Positions 46,364-57,874 of a stretch of 64,000 nucleotides of DNA are shown here, one piece after another. The notes below the pieces were generated by a model, which made no database searches, was not told where the DNA came from, and saw only the letters and a program-made list of their open reading frames with translations. The position numbers were made by a program, and so were the translations under genes. Within the stretch, counting starts at the first letter, position 1; the number at the start of each line of letters is the position of its first letter. This stretch comes from Hordeum vulgare subsp. vulgare (lineage: Eukaryota; Streptophyta; Magnoliopsida; Poales; Poaceae), in the NCBI RefSeq assembly GCF_904849725.1, contig NC_058524.1:506338263-506402262 (forward strand), given 5' to 3'.

Positions 46364-46412
46364 GGATAGTGCGCAACGGATCCCCTCCCCCACTATGCCG
46401 CGCGGGGTTTAA

Positions 46413-48199
46413 ATGGGACGAGGAACCCTTTCGCTCCTCGCCCCCACCCCCTGCCATTACGATGCCCCTCCCCTCGTGAAGCGAGCGAGAGAGAGCGAGA
46501 GAAAGATGCCGGCTGCGCGCTCGCCACCGCTCACCGTCGTTGCTCGACGCGCCCGGCCGCCCTTCGTCGCCTCGAGCGCCATGTCCCGAGCCTCTTCCAA
46601 CACGTCGAAGACCCGGGGTGCCTGGGATAACCGCGACGTCGACGCGGAGCACATCGAGTTCCTCCGCCACTGCCGCAAGCTACCCCCAGCGGAGCTCGTC
46701 GCCGCGTGTGTCTCGGGGGCGGAGAACTCTCCAACCCCGAAGGCCTGCGAGGTGGTGGTGTTCGCTCAGCATTTCGCTCGTAGGTTCGGGTTGCGAGCGA
46801 GTTATCTCTTCTCTGGATTTTTGACGCACTTCGGCCTCCAGCCGCACCACCTTGTGGCTAATGTGGTGCTCCAAGTGGCCGCCTATGTCACCCTGTGCGA
46901 GGGCTTCCTGGGGATCGAGTCGCTCCTAGATCTTTGTCGCCGACTCTTCTACTTCAAGCAACAGCCGGTGACAGACGGATCCACCGGTACCAAAAGGATG
47001 AGCGCTTGTGGCGCGACACTCGCCATCATCGGATGGGATCCGGCTTCCTGAAGCTCCCACTACAGGACTCGGTGAAGAAATGGCACAGAGGATTCTTCTA
47101 CGTGAAGAACATCGACCCCAGAACGACCACATCAACCTGCCACCCTTCATCAGCTCACCGCCGATGGAGAATCTGAAGTGGCAGACCGACCCGCCGCAAC
47201 CAGCTGCGGAGGTCAAGCTGATCTACGACTGGCTGGAGCTCCTCAAGGTGGAAGGCCTTATAGTCGTGGATCTTCTCGCCACCATGGTGGCGCACCGGAT
47301 CCTGCCGCTGCAGCGCCAACTGCATTTGATCTGTCAGATGAGCGGCCGACGTGACCCATGCCGGCTCTTGACAAAGGAAGTGCGAGCCGGCAAAGTGGCG
47401 GAGCGAGCGAATTTGATATCCTCCGCCTTGATGGACGAGGGCGGCGGATGGGAGTGGGGCAAGGCCCCTTACGATCCAGATAATCTAGCCACGAATGTAA
47501 GTCGTGCATCGATCTTAGTCTTTCTTGTCTTTTGTGGCATACTCCGGTTCCTCACGTCGGATGTCAGCTACGACTTTAGTTGTTTGACCGTCTGCAGGCT
47601 TACCGCCAGCCGGCCACCGACTTGAGTGTGTCGGACCCTGTGGAAATCGAGGATGTTGACGAGGTGGAGCCGCAGTCGGCAACCTCCGAGGAGGCCGAGG
47701 ACGTGGCGAAGTCTGACAGATCCGAGCTGTCTGGCGAGCTTCTCAAGTCTGGGTTGCTTGATTGGACTGATGACGATGTAGAGTCACCCGAGTTGCACGG
47801 TGGAGCCACCGCAGAAGATCTGGAGGAATCGGAGGATGCCTCCAGCGTGTCGAGGAGACGGCTGCCGGAGGACCTCCGATTGGGGTCATGGTGGCGGCGC
47901 GAAGAAGCAGCGGCTCAACCCGACGGGGCCCTCCAGGCGGCCGGTTCTAGTCGTCACCGGGTGAGTTAATCGCACACTTCATTTTCTTTGCCTGCTTTCC
48001 TTCTTTTGCGGGGGCCCTCACCCATCGGGAGACGACAAACAGGGCCGTTCGGTCAGCGAGGACGGGGGAAGGCTCTAACAATGAGCGAGCCGCCTGGGCC
48101 GAGGTGGAGGCGGCGCAGAAGGCGCTGCATGAACAAGAGTGCCGTCCATGGGAGGAGGCAATCCGAAAGGCGGCCGCTGGCAAGGACCACGCGGAGAAG
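46413..48199 (+). pseudogene. Antisense ORF of Tat element ('putative gypsy type transposon' protein), 5' exons
   Basis: Encodes the N-terminal domain found in grass 'putative gypsy type transposon' proteins (Pfam Transposase_28 as I recall), an accessory Tat protein of unknown role. ATG at 46413 or, more likely, 46506. Recognisable parts: EFLRHCRKLPP, FGLRASYLFSGFLTHFGLQPHHL, then, after frame changes near 47040 and 47115, LPLQDSVKKWHRGFFYVKN, NDHINLPPFIS and LPLQRQLHLICQMSGRRDPCR. A GT...AG intron fits at 47497-47597 (phase 0). Exon 2 (47598-47960) is acidic and ends at GTGAGT. Exon 3 (about 48043-48199) reads as coiled coil (WAEVEAAQKALHEQE) up to the LTR inserted at 48200. Confidence 0.7.
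47497..47597 (+). other. Likely intron in the Tat antisense ORF
   Basis: 101 bp from GTAAGT to TCTGCAG, phase 0. Reading frames on both sides are open to the junctions, and the upstream frame would meet a frame break without splicing. A second candidate begins with GTGAGT at 47961 and could end at AG 48041-48042. Confidence 0.6.
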
Positions 48200-49760
48200 T
48201 GATACGTCTCAAACATATCTATAATTTTTGATGGTTTCACGCTGTTATCTTGTCTTCTTTGTATGTTTTATGTACCTTTTTATATCTTTTTGGGACTAAC
48301 TTATTAGTTCATTGCCAAGTGCCAATTCCTGTTTTTCCGTGTTTTTGACTCTTTTCAGATCTGATTTTGGAACGGAGTCCAAACGGAAGAAAAACCCCGA
48401 AATGATTTTTTCCCGAACGGAAGAAGTCCAGGGGGCTTTTGGGTCAAGCCAGGTGGGCTCCATGGAGCCCACAAGCCCCCACTCCGCCACCAGGGGGAGG
48501 CGGCGGTGGGCAAGCTTGTGGCCTCCCTGGCCGCCCCCTGACCTAGGTTTTTGGCCTATAAATTCCCAAATATTCCGCAAAAAATTAGGGGAGCCTCGAA
48601 AATACTTTTCCGCCGCCGCAAGCTTCCGTTTCCGCGAGATCACATCTGGAGACCCTTCCCGGCGCCCTTCCGAAGGGGACTTTGGAGTTGGAGGGCTTCT
48701 TCATCATCATCATCGCCCCTCCAATGACTCGTGAGTATTTCAGTTCAGACCTACGGGTCCGTAGTTAGTAGCTAGATGGCTTCTTCTCTCTCTTGGATCT
48801 TCAATGCAAAGTTCTCCATGATCTTCATGGAGATCTATCCGATGTAATCTTCTTTGGCGATGTGTTTGTCAAGATTCGATGAATTGTGGACATGTGATCA
48901 GATTATCTATGATATATATTTGAGTCTTTGCTGATTTCTTATATGCATGATTTGATATCCTTGTAAGTCTCTCCGAGTCTTGGGTTTTGTTTGGCTAACT
49001 AGATCTATGATTCTTGCAATGGGAGAAGTGCTTGGTTTTTGGGTTCTGACATGTGGTGACCTTTCCCAGCGATAGTAGGGGCAGCAAGGACCACATCAAG
49101 CAATTGCCATCAAGGGTAAAAAGATGGGGTTTTTATCATCGGTTTTAGATTATCCCTGTAAATCATGTCATCTTGCTCTGTTCTTATGGACTTAATACAC
49201 TAGATGCATGCCGGATAGCGGTCGACGTGTGGAGTAATAGTAGAAGATGCAGAAAGTATCGGTCTACTTGTTTCGGACGTGATGCATATAGAAATAATCA
49301 TTGCATAGATATCGTCACGACTCTGCACATTTCTATCAATTGCTCGACAGCAATTTGGTTCACCCACCGTCTACTTGCTTCTATGAGAGAAGCCACTAGT
49401 AAACACTACGGCCCCCGGGTCTATTCACATCCGTCGTTTACATCTCCGCTTTTACTTTGCTTTGTTTCTTTGTTGCTTTCAGTTCTCACTTGGGAAACAA
49501 TCTATAAGGGATTGACAACCCCTTCATAGCGTTGGGTGCAAGCTTTTGTGTTTGTACAGGATCTTGGGATACTCTTCCGCCGGATTGATACCTTGGTTCT
49601 CAAACTGAGGGGAATACTTACCGTTGATGTGCTACATCATCCTTTCCGCTTCGAGGGAACAGCAACGCAAGGCTCCAAGGCCACACGGGAAATCCTTTGC
49701 ATACTTTCCTAGGAAGTCCCTTAAGGCGTAGCCGTAGCTGAAGGATTCCTCGTGCCATCA
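48200..49760 (+). repeat. LTR of Athila/Sabrina type inserted in the Tat antisense ORF
   Basis: TGATACGTCTCAAACA...GTGCCATCA, about 1561 bp, collinear with 40425-41937. The TATA box is at 48557-48564. A primer site follows, so this is the 5' LTR of a deleted element rather than a clean solo LTR. The flanks 'agaag' and 'acaca' do not match as a target duplication. Confidence 0.82.
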
Positions 49761-49773
49761 ACACAACTATTTC

Positions 49774-49791
49774 TGGCGCCATTGCAAGGGA
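49774..49791 (+). other. Primer binding site, tRNA-Asp type
   Basis: TGGCGCCATTGCAAGGGA, 13 bases after the LTR end. It is two or three changes from TGGCGCCGTTGCCGGGGA. Only about 10-30 bases of interior follow before Tat-type sequence resumes. Confidence 0.75.
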
Positions 49792-49802
49792 TACACGACA
49801 AA

Positions 49803-52004
49803 TATCAAGAAGCAGCCGGATGAACCCACCCGGGGGCCGCCGTCCCAAGATAGGCGGTCCAAGAAGAAGCACGACCCCGCACCGCAGCGGGGTGTGGACA
49901 CACAAGCCGACGAGTGGGCACGCGCGAGCGCCAGTGCGGTAGATGCCACTAAGGGGCCCGAGCCGGGGCTCGACACTGCCCCCGAGGAGCCCGAGATGGC
50001 GCCCGAAGCTCCTGAGACCCGACTGGACGCCGCACCGGAGGCGCCGAAAGACGCGTCAAGGATCAAGGGCCCACCGCCAAGGACGGGGACCCCAAGCGGC
50101 AGAGCGGATGCCGCGGGCGAGTCCGTGTCAAAGGCGGGAGATGGCCCCCTGGAGGTTGAGATTCCCGCCACGCAAGAGCCCCGCCGCCCCGTCGCGCTAG
50201 AGGAGCCGACCAGGAGCGCACCTCCGAGGGCCAGAACCATGGTCGTGTCGACGCATGTTCTGGCTGCCTCCGGAGCCGACCGTAGTTCCGGGAGCCGGCC
50301 AATGGAGACCTGGGGAGCGGTCGGCTTGGACCTTAGGAGAATAGCCCCCGACACCATGCTAAGTAGGGTTCCTGCGCTGATCGCGGTGTTTGCTCAATGT
50401 TGCAACTATGTGGTGCAGGGGGCCCAGGTGGTGTAGGAGGGACTACTCCGCGTCAAGCAATCAGTTGGGGTAAGTTTTCCATCCCCTCACGCTTTCATTG
50501 GGATTTTTTCTTTTCTTCCTGTTTTGGTTCAACGGGGGAGTGCCAGTGCACCCATTGGGTCTAGCCCCCGAGAGTCGGGACGGCTGGAAATTAGCCGGGT
50601 TGAGTCTCACTTATGGCTACCACTAGTTGTAGCCCCTGAGAATCGGGTCGGCTGGAAACCTGCCAGGTTGAGTCTTACTCGCGGCTAAACTTTTTCTTTT
50701 TTATGCCGCATAACCATCATGACCGCCTTGTGCTCGCTCACAACACGTTGTTGAGCCAGCTCAAGGAGGCAGAGCGCCAATTGGCCGATCTTCGGGGCCG
50801 GCTGGATTGAGCCGGCCCAGAGCGGGACGCCTTGCGAGATGAGGGCGCCAGGCTACGCCAGAAGGTGGAGCTTCTCCACGCGGAGAAGAAGGACCGCGAG
50901 GCGGCCCATTGGGCGGAGTTGGATCACCTACGTGGTGCCGATCACGATGCCTTGGGGCAGACGGAGGCGTCCTAACGCGACACCCTGTCATAGAAGGAAA
51001 CGTCCCATACCATTGTGCTGGAGCGGCTGGAGCAAGTTCACCACAAGGAGATAGCGCAACGAGACATGACTTTAAAGGGCAAGGATAACCGACTGTTGAA
51101 GGTGGTCGAGGCGGCACGGGTCGCGCGAGACGACCTCGCCAGTCGGATCCGCGCATATGCGACTCAAGATCGCGAGCTAGAAGAAGAGCCGGGGGAAGTT
51201 GAAATCCACCTCAAAATGAGTCCCCCTTGGCTTGATTTGTGTTCCTGGTGTTGGTTTGGACTCCTCTTCCTTTTTCCACATGTCGTGTGGCCGTCATTGC
51301 TCCCAGATCTCTTTCAACGGAGGAGGACGGCGGCGGATGCAGCCATGGAAGCCCACTGCAAGGAGCAGCGGGCGGCATGCGTCCAGGTGAGGGCGGACGC
51401 CGTCTGGACCGTGGAGTAGGTGGAGATTTCCTCCAAAGCTCGCCTGCATGAGCTCACGCAATCCATGGCCTGGCTCCAGGATGTCGGGCTGGCCATGGTT
51501 AACGCTCTTTGACCGGATGCGGTGGAGCCGACGACAATGAGCCGGCTGTCTCGGTTGCTCGAAGCAGGGAGTGCTCTGTTGAGCGCCTGGCATGCGTCGG
51601 CGGTGCGAGCCGGAGCGTACATGGCGCTTCGTGTTGCCAAGTCATGGTACGCCGACCTTGAATTGGGCCTGCTCGTGGCGCTATGCGCCGGCATGGACGC
51701 CGAGCTGGCTACCGTCAAGGACGAACTTCTGGTGCGGGCCAGCGACGTTGCGTCGTTCGCCGCATGGTACGAGTACATCCTAGAGCGGAAGGCCGATGGC
51801 AGCCCGGTTTCGGAGGATCATTACCGGCTGGCCCTTGGCGATCCCGATGGTAACACCGACGAGATGGCTATCGAGGATGCTGACTCTAGAGATGAAGCCT
51901 ACACCTACTCCGCGGCGGGGGGTGATTCGGCTGCGAAGACCGATGCGGGAGGTGCCCGAGCAGACGATGATGATGAGTTGATGGATAAACTTCTCGCCCC
52001 TCGT
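49803..52004 (+). pseudogene. Antisense ORF of Tat element, middle and C-terminal exons
   Basis: Continues the accessory protein on the plus strand. 49894-50436 is a Pro/Glu/Ala-rich linker followed by LRRIAPDTMLSRVPALIAV. Its frame meets TAG at 50434 and a GTAAGT donor at 50470. A probable intron (50470 to about 50712) holds a 68 bp-period duplication; the expected acceptor AG seems changed to AT in 'gccgcataacc'. Next comes a coiled-coil region (HNTLLSQLKEAERQLADLRG, EALLHAEKKDREA-like, about 50715-51210, with stops). After another probable intron, 51522-52004 reads LLEAGSALLSAWHASAVRAGAYMAL to an acidic tail (ADDDDELMDKLLAPR). The frame appears to resume beyond the inserted LTR at 53580 and stop at TAG 53645. 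Confidence 0.62.
50561..50687 (+). repeat. Tandem duplication in an intron of the antisense ORF
   Basis: Two units of about 58 bp begin 'tagcccccgagagtcggg' (50562) and 'tagcccctgagaatcggg' (50630), both continuing to 'ggctggaaa...ggttgagtct'. They are about 80% alike. Confidence 0.75.
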
Positions 52005-53579
52005 TGATTCCCCCAAGTGGAAGGTTGAGATGTAGTCAGCAGCAGATTTCCCTTACACGGGACTATAAGTTTTATCAAACCAGGAGGACTCCGAGGATCA
52101 ACAAGTAGGTGTCCGCTGCTCTGGCGCTAGCAGAAGACGTGGACCTGCACACACAACAAATAACTTTGCTCCCAACAAGTTCAGAGATGTTGTCAATCTC
52201 TCTGTCCTTGTAGTTTGCAAAGGATCAAACACAAGCGGGAATAGCGATAGTGATTGCAACGGAAAAGTAAATAAAAACAGTAAATTGTGGAGGTGTAAAC
52301 AATGGTGGTAATATGGACCAGAGTCCCATGATGTTCACTAGTGATGTCTCTCTCCCAAAAGACGATAAACAACTATGCTGGGTAAACAAATTACAGCTGG
52401 GCAATTGACAGAATTATAAACGCACCACAATGCTAATCATGCTACAAGAAAGTTAGAGGCTCAAAACAAGTGGGTAGTACGCCAAGACAAGTAGACCGTT
52501 TATCCATCAGCATCTACTCTCTAATCATCCACCTTGAGATATCTATCCAGAACATCTCGCTCGTATTAAGTTGCAAGCCCCACCCAAAGTGTAAACTAAA
52601 AGCAACGGACAACTGAATTAACGAACTTTGCGTAAGGTAAACAATCTTTGCAACCGTGGTCACAAGCACCGTTGTTTTCTCCCTAGTGGCAACAACACAT
52701 CCCCTAGTCTCATGTTTCTGTCACTCAAGCTAGACATCAGGGGGCCTGAACCCACAATCATGCATAACGCTCCCTATTGGAGTTACAATCTACTACTCAT
52801 CCAAAGCAATAAAAAGCATCGGAGAGCATGCATGAATTACCCAATATATAACTCATCACAATCTGAACATAATCTCATAATCCATCGGATCCCAACAAAC
52901 TCAGCATAGCAACAACAAGTAAATTATATAGATGCATTGATCATGTAGGGCAGCTCACAAGGGCTAAGCATTGAAGCACAAGGTTGGAGAGAAGACAACA
53001 CATAGCTACTGGTCATGGAATCATGGTCCAAGGAGGACTACTCACAGCATGTCCGGGAAGTGTACATGGTGGTGGAAAAGCTCCCGGAGATCAATCCTCC
53101 TTCCGGCAGGGTGCCGGGAATTGGTCTTCTCGCGCTCCCAATCTCGGAAGTACTACGGCGGCGGAACAGTGGAGAAATTCGCGATTCTGGATATATCTTT
53201 AGGGGTAAATATAGGCCACAGGGCTCGAGGGGGTGGACCAGCCGCCCAGGCGACCTGGTGGCGCGGCGAGGAGGGGCCCCACGCCAGGTGGCCGCCTGGG
53301 TGAGGCCTGGCCCCCCTCTGGCACACCTTGGTGCTTCGTGAAGCTTCCGTCATGCTGATTTATATATATTTTTCTCAGGATTTTTGGGGCTCTGAAAATT
53401 GGGGTAAAGTCCCTACAATTAAAAGACATCAGCAGACAGAAACTGGCACTGGGTGCACTGAGTTAGTAGGTTAGTCCAAATATGTGTAAAATGGTATAAA
53501 TGTGGAGCAAAACATATAACAATGTCACCCAAAAGAGCATGGAACAAACATAAATTATAGACACGTTTGGGACGTATCA
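52005..53579 (-). repeat. Solo-like LTR of TGATACGT family, minus strand
   Basis: The minus strand begins TGATACGTCCCAAACG and ends TTGGGGGAATCA, about 1575 bp. It has different internal sequence from the Athila/Sabrina copies, so it is another family with a similar start. It lies in the last exon of the Tat antisense ORF. There is no primer site or polypurine tract next to it, and the flanks (CTCGT / ACGAC) do not form a direct duplication, so the way it became single is unclear. Confidence 0.75.
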
Positions 53580-53647
53580 ACGACGGAGCGTCCACCTCAA
53601 CTGCCATGGGCGACGCCAGGGCGAACGGTGGAGCCGCCACCGACTAG
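53580..53647 (+). pseudogene. Last codons of the Tat antisense ORF
   Basis: After the LTR, the frame of DKLLAPR continues as acidic/Ala-rich codons ending in TAG (53645-53647). It is short, so the assignment rests on frame continuity. Confidence 0.45.
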
Positions 53648-54453
53648 GACTTTTCCTCTTTCCTACAGTTATGGTTAATTTGTAGTTCCACCCACCTGGG
53701 GAGTGGTGTAATGAACCTTGGTCGTGGGCTTTTGCACCTTTGTGTAACATATGCTTGCTTTGAATGTTTGCTTCTAGAAATTCTGCTTGCCGACTCGTTT
53801 TTTGATCTTTGTTTCCCTTGGCTTTCGTCTACCAACACATTGCCCTTTCCAGCTTCCGCCCCGCCAGTCCGACAGCCGGGAGTTGGTCTATGACTGTGGT
53901 GGGGCTTCTGCTTTCGGTGTATCAGCCTTGGCTTTCTCGAAGCCACGAGGATACTTAGACTTAGAATGAGTCGACAGAGGTCGGCTCAAAAAGGAACCGG
54001 AGACGATCAAACCAACCCGAGCGGGTTACCCTTTCGTAGTCGAACTTTTTGTGCGGTTGCCTTCCATCCCAGGGATCCGCTAGTCGGGCAGCCGGGAGCC
54101 GGACTATAGCTATGTGGGGGTGGTAAGGCTTTTCGCTCAACACACGCTTGTGTTCAGCTACGAATAGGGGGAAAGCTCAGGCCGGCTAGCGAGCGCCGGA
54201 GTCCGAGGAGTCGGATCAAGGAGTTTACTCAGAGAGCGACATTTTTTTGGGAAATCAAAAAGGTATGCCCCAAGTGTCGGCTTGGGGCACCAACTGCATT
54301 CATTTAGGCCCAAAAAGGTACAGGATACACAAATACACTTTTTTCACTCTTCGTCTTAGTAGTAGAACGGGCGAAGGAGTGTCGCGTTGCATGGACGCTC
54401 CGTCTCCTCGCCAGAGGCATCTCTCTTGTGCTTTCGCGGGTTGTGGGTGTCTA
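53648..54453 (-). other. Tail-to-tail spacer between pol and the antisense ORF
   Basis: About 800 bp without a supported gene. It holds two diverged repeats of about 55 bp containing 'gcagccgggag(t/c)(t/c)gg' (53863-53915 and 54079-54137), a typical variable tract of Tat elements. No clear polypurine tract could be placed. Confidence 0.55.
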
Positions 54454-55647
54454 TTAGATAGTACGTGTTGTTGTGCAGCGCCTTACTAATGATGAAGGGT
54501 CCCTCCCATGGAGAGGATAGCTTGTGCTAGCCTGCCGTTTGCTGGATTCTTCTAAGTACCAGCCCCCCTCGTGAAAAGAGAGGGGCCTGATCCTTTTGTT
54601 GTGGTAGTGCCTCAGCTTCTGCTGGTAAATGGCCGTTCGGCTCAGGACCAGCTCGCGTGCCTCTTCGAGTAAGTCAACGCCGTCTTCTCTTGCCTCTCTT
54701 GCATCCACCTCCGTGTACACGGTGATGCGAGGTGAGTCGAACTCGACATCCGTGGGGATGGCCGCCTCGGACCCATACACGAGGAAGAATGGCGTGAAGC
54801 CAGTCAACCGGTTCGGCATGGTGCGGAGGCTCCACCGTACAGTCGACAGCTCTTCGATCCAGCAGCCGGCTGACCTGATGAGTGGCGCCACAAGTCTTAG
54901 CTTGATGCTAGCCACGATCAGATCGTTTGCCCTCTCCGCCTGGCTGTTTTACTGTTGGTGGGCGACCGACGTGAGGTCAAGCCATATGCCCTCCTTAGCG
55001 CAGAAGAGTGTCATTGCACCTTTGGTGAAGTTGGTTCCATTCTCGGTGACGGTGGTGTGGGGAACAACGTAGCGGACGGTGATGACCTTGATGAACCGGA
55101 CGACTGTGGGTCCGTCCATATTCTTGATGGGTCTAGATTCGATCCACTTGGTGAATTTGTCGAGCCCCCAGACGGTGAAGGGCCACGAGAGGGGGATGGT
55201 CTTGAGCGCCGTAGCTGGCAAGTGGCTTTATGTGATGAAGCGTTGGCAACCTTCGCACTTGTCTTCCATAGATGTTGCCTCCTTAATGGTCGTGGGCCAA
55301 TAGAATCCGTGGCGGAACGCCTTGGCCACCAGGGTTCTGGAGGCGGCGTGATGCCCACACTCGCCGTGCTGGATGTCTCTAAGGACTTCCTGTCCCCTCT
55401 CTGATTTGACGCAGCGTTGGAACATGCCGGTTGTGCTGCCAGGCCTCGGCCTCGTCGGGCGGGAGCTCGCTGCCAAGGAGGAAAGCGAGGATGGGTTGGG
55501 CCCATGTTGGTACCAATACGGGAGCCGGCTCCGGCTCGGATTGGGTGCTAGGGGAGCCATAGCCCCTGGGTTTGTCGTTGGAGTCCCCGAGACAGAGCCG
55601 TCAGTCCCTGGGATAAAAGTGGCAGCTGGCCCACCGTCAACCTTCAT
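54454..55647 (-). pseudogene. pol: Tat integrase, broken
   Basis: The zinc-binding module is readable at 55420-55228 (DIQHGECGHHAASRTL, then CEGCQRF). The catalytic core starts at 55221, but WPFTVWGLD runs directly into KFTKWIE, so about 20 codons with part of the first catalytic region are deleted. The second catalytic Asp is replaced by Glu (TENGTNF, about 55045). The Glu motif region (QAERAND, about 54930) is present, but a TAA lies six codons before it. The C-terminal part (54915-54454) has FTPFFLVYGSEA and the long helix EEARELVLSRTAIYQQKLRHYHNKR. It cannot be active. Confidence 0.82.
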
Positions 55648-55980
55648 GACGGCGGTGGGCTAGGAGCTGTGCGGGCTGGACGTGGGGTTTGTCGTAGCCG
55701 CCGATGTTGGTGTAGCCGGCGATTTTGTAGGAGCCGGCAAATCAGGCGGAACTGGTGGAGCCGATGGAGTCTCCGGACCCAAGGTTGTTGGGCTGGATGA
55801 GTCTGCACGCACGAAAATTGATGTCAACTCCACAAACAACTTGATTGATGGCTTGTGCAGCTGCTCGAGGGAGACTCAGCTGTGATTGCTTGTTGGGTGG
55901 AGCCGATTTTTGCGAGCGCGTCCACCGCCTCATTGTCCGCCCGGGGACATGGTGGAACTCAGAGCCCTCAAAAGGACCGC

Positions 55981-56664
55981 TCAGTTGCTGGATGAGGAAG
56001 CGGTAGCTGGCCGTGTTGGCGTCCCTAAGATCCCATTAGCCGGAGACCTGCTGCACCACAAGATCCGAGTCGCGAAGCAAAGGATCCGCCGGATGCCGAT
56101 TTCTCTGGCAAGCCAGAGGCCGTGTGCGAGCGCTTCGTACTCAACCATGTTGTTGGAGGCGGCGAAGTGGATCTGGAGAGCGTATTTGAGCTGGTACCCT
56201 TTCGGGGACGACTGGACGTTGTCGGCTCCCAAGGCGGCCCGCATATTGGAGTCGTCGAAGTGCATCCGCCGGTGCGGGGAGTCGGGAGGCGGCGGCAAGA
56301 ACTGGGTCTCGGCCCAGTCGACGAGGAAGTGGGCCATCACCTGGGATTTGATGGCGGTGTACGGCTCGTAGCGAATGTCGTGGTCTGCCATGGCGGTAGC
56401 CCATTTGGCGATCCGGGCTATGTCGTCCCGGTTTCCCATCATCTCTGAAAGTGGAGCCGTACTCACCACCGTGATGGTGTGCTCCTGGAAGTATTGCTTC
56501 AGCTTCTTGGTGGAGAAGTACATGCCATAGCACATCTTCTGGTAGGGGGGTAGTTCTGCTTGGAGGCGGGGAGGACTTTTCTCAGATAGTAGAAATGGCG
56601 TTGACCCAGCAATGCCCTGCCCTCCTCCGGTCTCTTCACCACCAGGACCACGCTGACCACACAT
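55981..56664 (-). pseudogene. pol: Tat RNase H connection and second (archaeal-type) RNase H
   Basis: 228 codons. The first half ends the RT-linked RNase H (KMCYGMYFSTKKLKQYFQEHTITVV, ARIAKWATAMADHDIRYEPYTAIKSQVMAHFLVDW, in pieces). The second half is the additional RNase H with MHFDDSN (normally DGS) and YALQIHFAASNNMVEYEALAHGL, carrying the first Asp and the Glu. After RRILCF the frame shifts and the region with the next Asp is lost. The presence of this second RNase H assigns the element to the Tat lineage. Confidence 0.8.
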
Positions 56665-56678
56665 GTGGTTACCGCGAT

Positions 56679-57656
56679 TTATGCGAGCATGAGATCCTTC
56701 TCAACCGGTGCGGCCAAGACGAACACATTGGAGAGAGCATGCTTGAGGTCGCAGAAGGCCTCGTCCCCTTGATCTCTCCACTCAAACTTGGCGGTCTTCT
56801 TCATTAGTTGGTAGAGGGGCAACGCCTTCTTGCCCAACCGGCTCGCGAACTGGCTGAGGGAGGCCAGGCAGCCGACGAACTTCTGGACGTCGTTGAATCG
56901 AGCCGGCTTGGTCATGCACTCCATGGATTTGATTTTCTCGGGGTTGGCTTCGATGCCGCAGGCCTACACAAAGAAACCCAAGAGCTGGTCGGCTGGAACT
57001 CCGAAGACACACTTCTCCGTATTGAGCCGGATCTTGTACTCGTGTAGGTTGGAGAAGGTCTCCCGTAGATTGTCGAGGAGGCTGAAATGCTTCTTGGTCT
57101 TGACGACGATGTCGTCAATGTTGACGTGTACGTTCCTGCTGATTTGCGGCATGAGGCATTGTTGCATGCAACGCTGGAAGGTTGCGCCTGCGTTCTTCAG
57201 GCCGAATGTCATCGTTGTGTAGTAGTAGGCTCTGAAGGGGGTGATGAAGGAGCTCTTGAGCCGGTCGGCCGGATGCAGCTTGATCTGGTGGTAGCCGGAG
57301 TACGCGTCCAAAAAAGACAGCAAATCGCAGCCAGCCGTAGAGTCGATCACTTGATCAATCCGCGGCAGGGCGAAAGGGTTGTTTGGACATTCCTTGTTCA
57401 GTCTTGTGTAGTCGATACACGTGCGCCAGGTTTTGTTTTTCTTTAGCACCAGGACTTGGTTGGCCAGCCAGTCCGAGTGGAAAACTTCCATGATGAAGCC
57501 GGCTGCGAGCAGCCGGGTGATCTCTTCTCCGACGGTGTGCCGGTTCCCTCGGCGAAGCGGCGCCAGGGTTGTTTGACCGTCTTCGCATCTGGCCGCATAT
57601 AACGCCTGTGCTCCTCGTACTTCCTCGAGACACCCAACCTGCCCTTGAGGGACCAT
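56679..57656 (-). pseudogene. pol: Tat reverse transcriptase, broken
   Basis: RT motifs in order on the minus strand: EEITRLLAAGFIMEV, WRTCIDYTRLNKECP, FLDAYSGYHQIKLHP, YYYTTMTFGLKNAGATFQRCM and LRETFSNLHEYKIRLN. The catalytic motif reads NIDD instead of YVDD (about 57130-57119): Tyr is changed to Asn but both Asp remain. A TGA at 56962 interrupts, and the same frame continues with FVGCLASLSQFASRLGKKALPLY, the start of the connection to RNase H. A frameshift lies near 56670. Confidence 0.85.
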
Positions 57657-57874
57657 GCAAAGATATCCCGATTCTCATGGAGGACGTCGACAAGCTCGCC
57701 TTCTTATTCGGGGCTGAGGTTGGCACCGGTGGTGACCCACTGCTGGCGATTGGCCGGGTCGAGTGGCATGTGCTTGGTGTCCTTGGATGACTCAAATGTG
57801 GCCTCGATGAACGGCTGGGAAGGGGGAATCGATACATCCGGCTGCTCGGTGGCCTGAGCCACGAGCTGGTCGAG

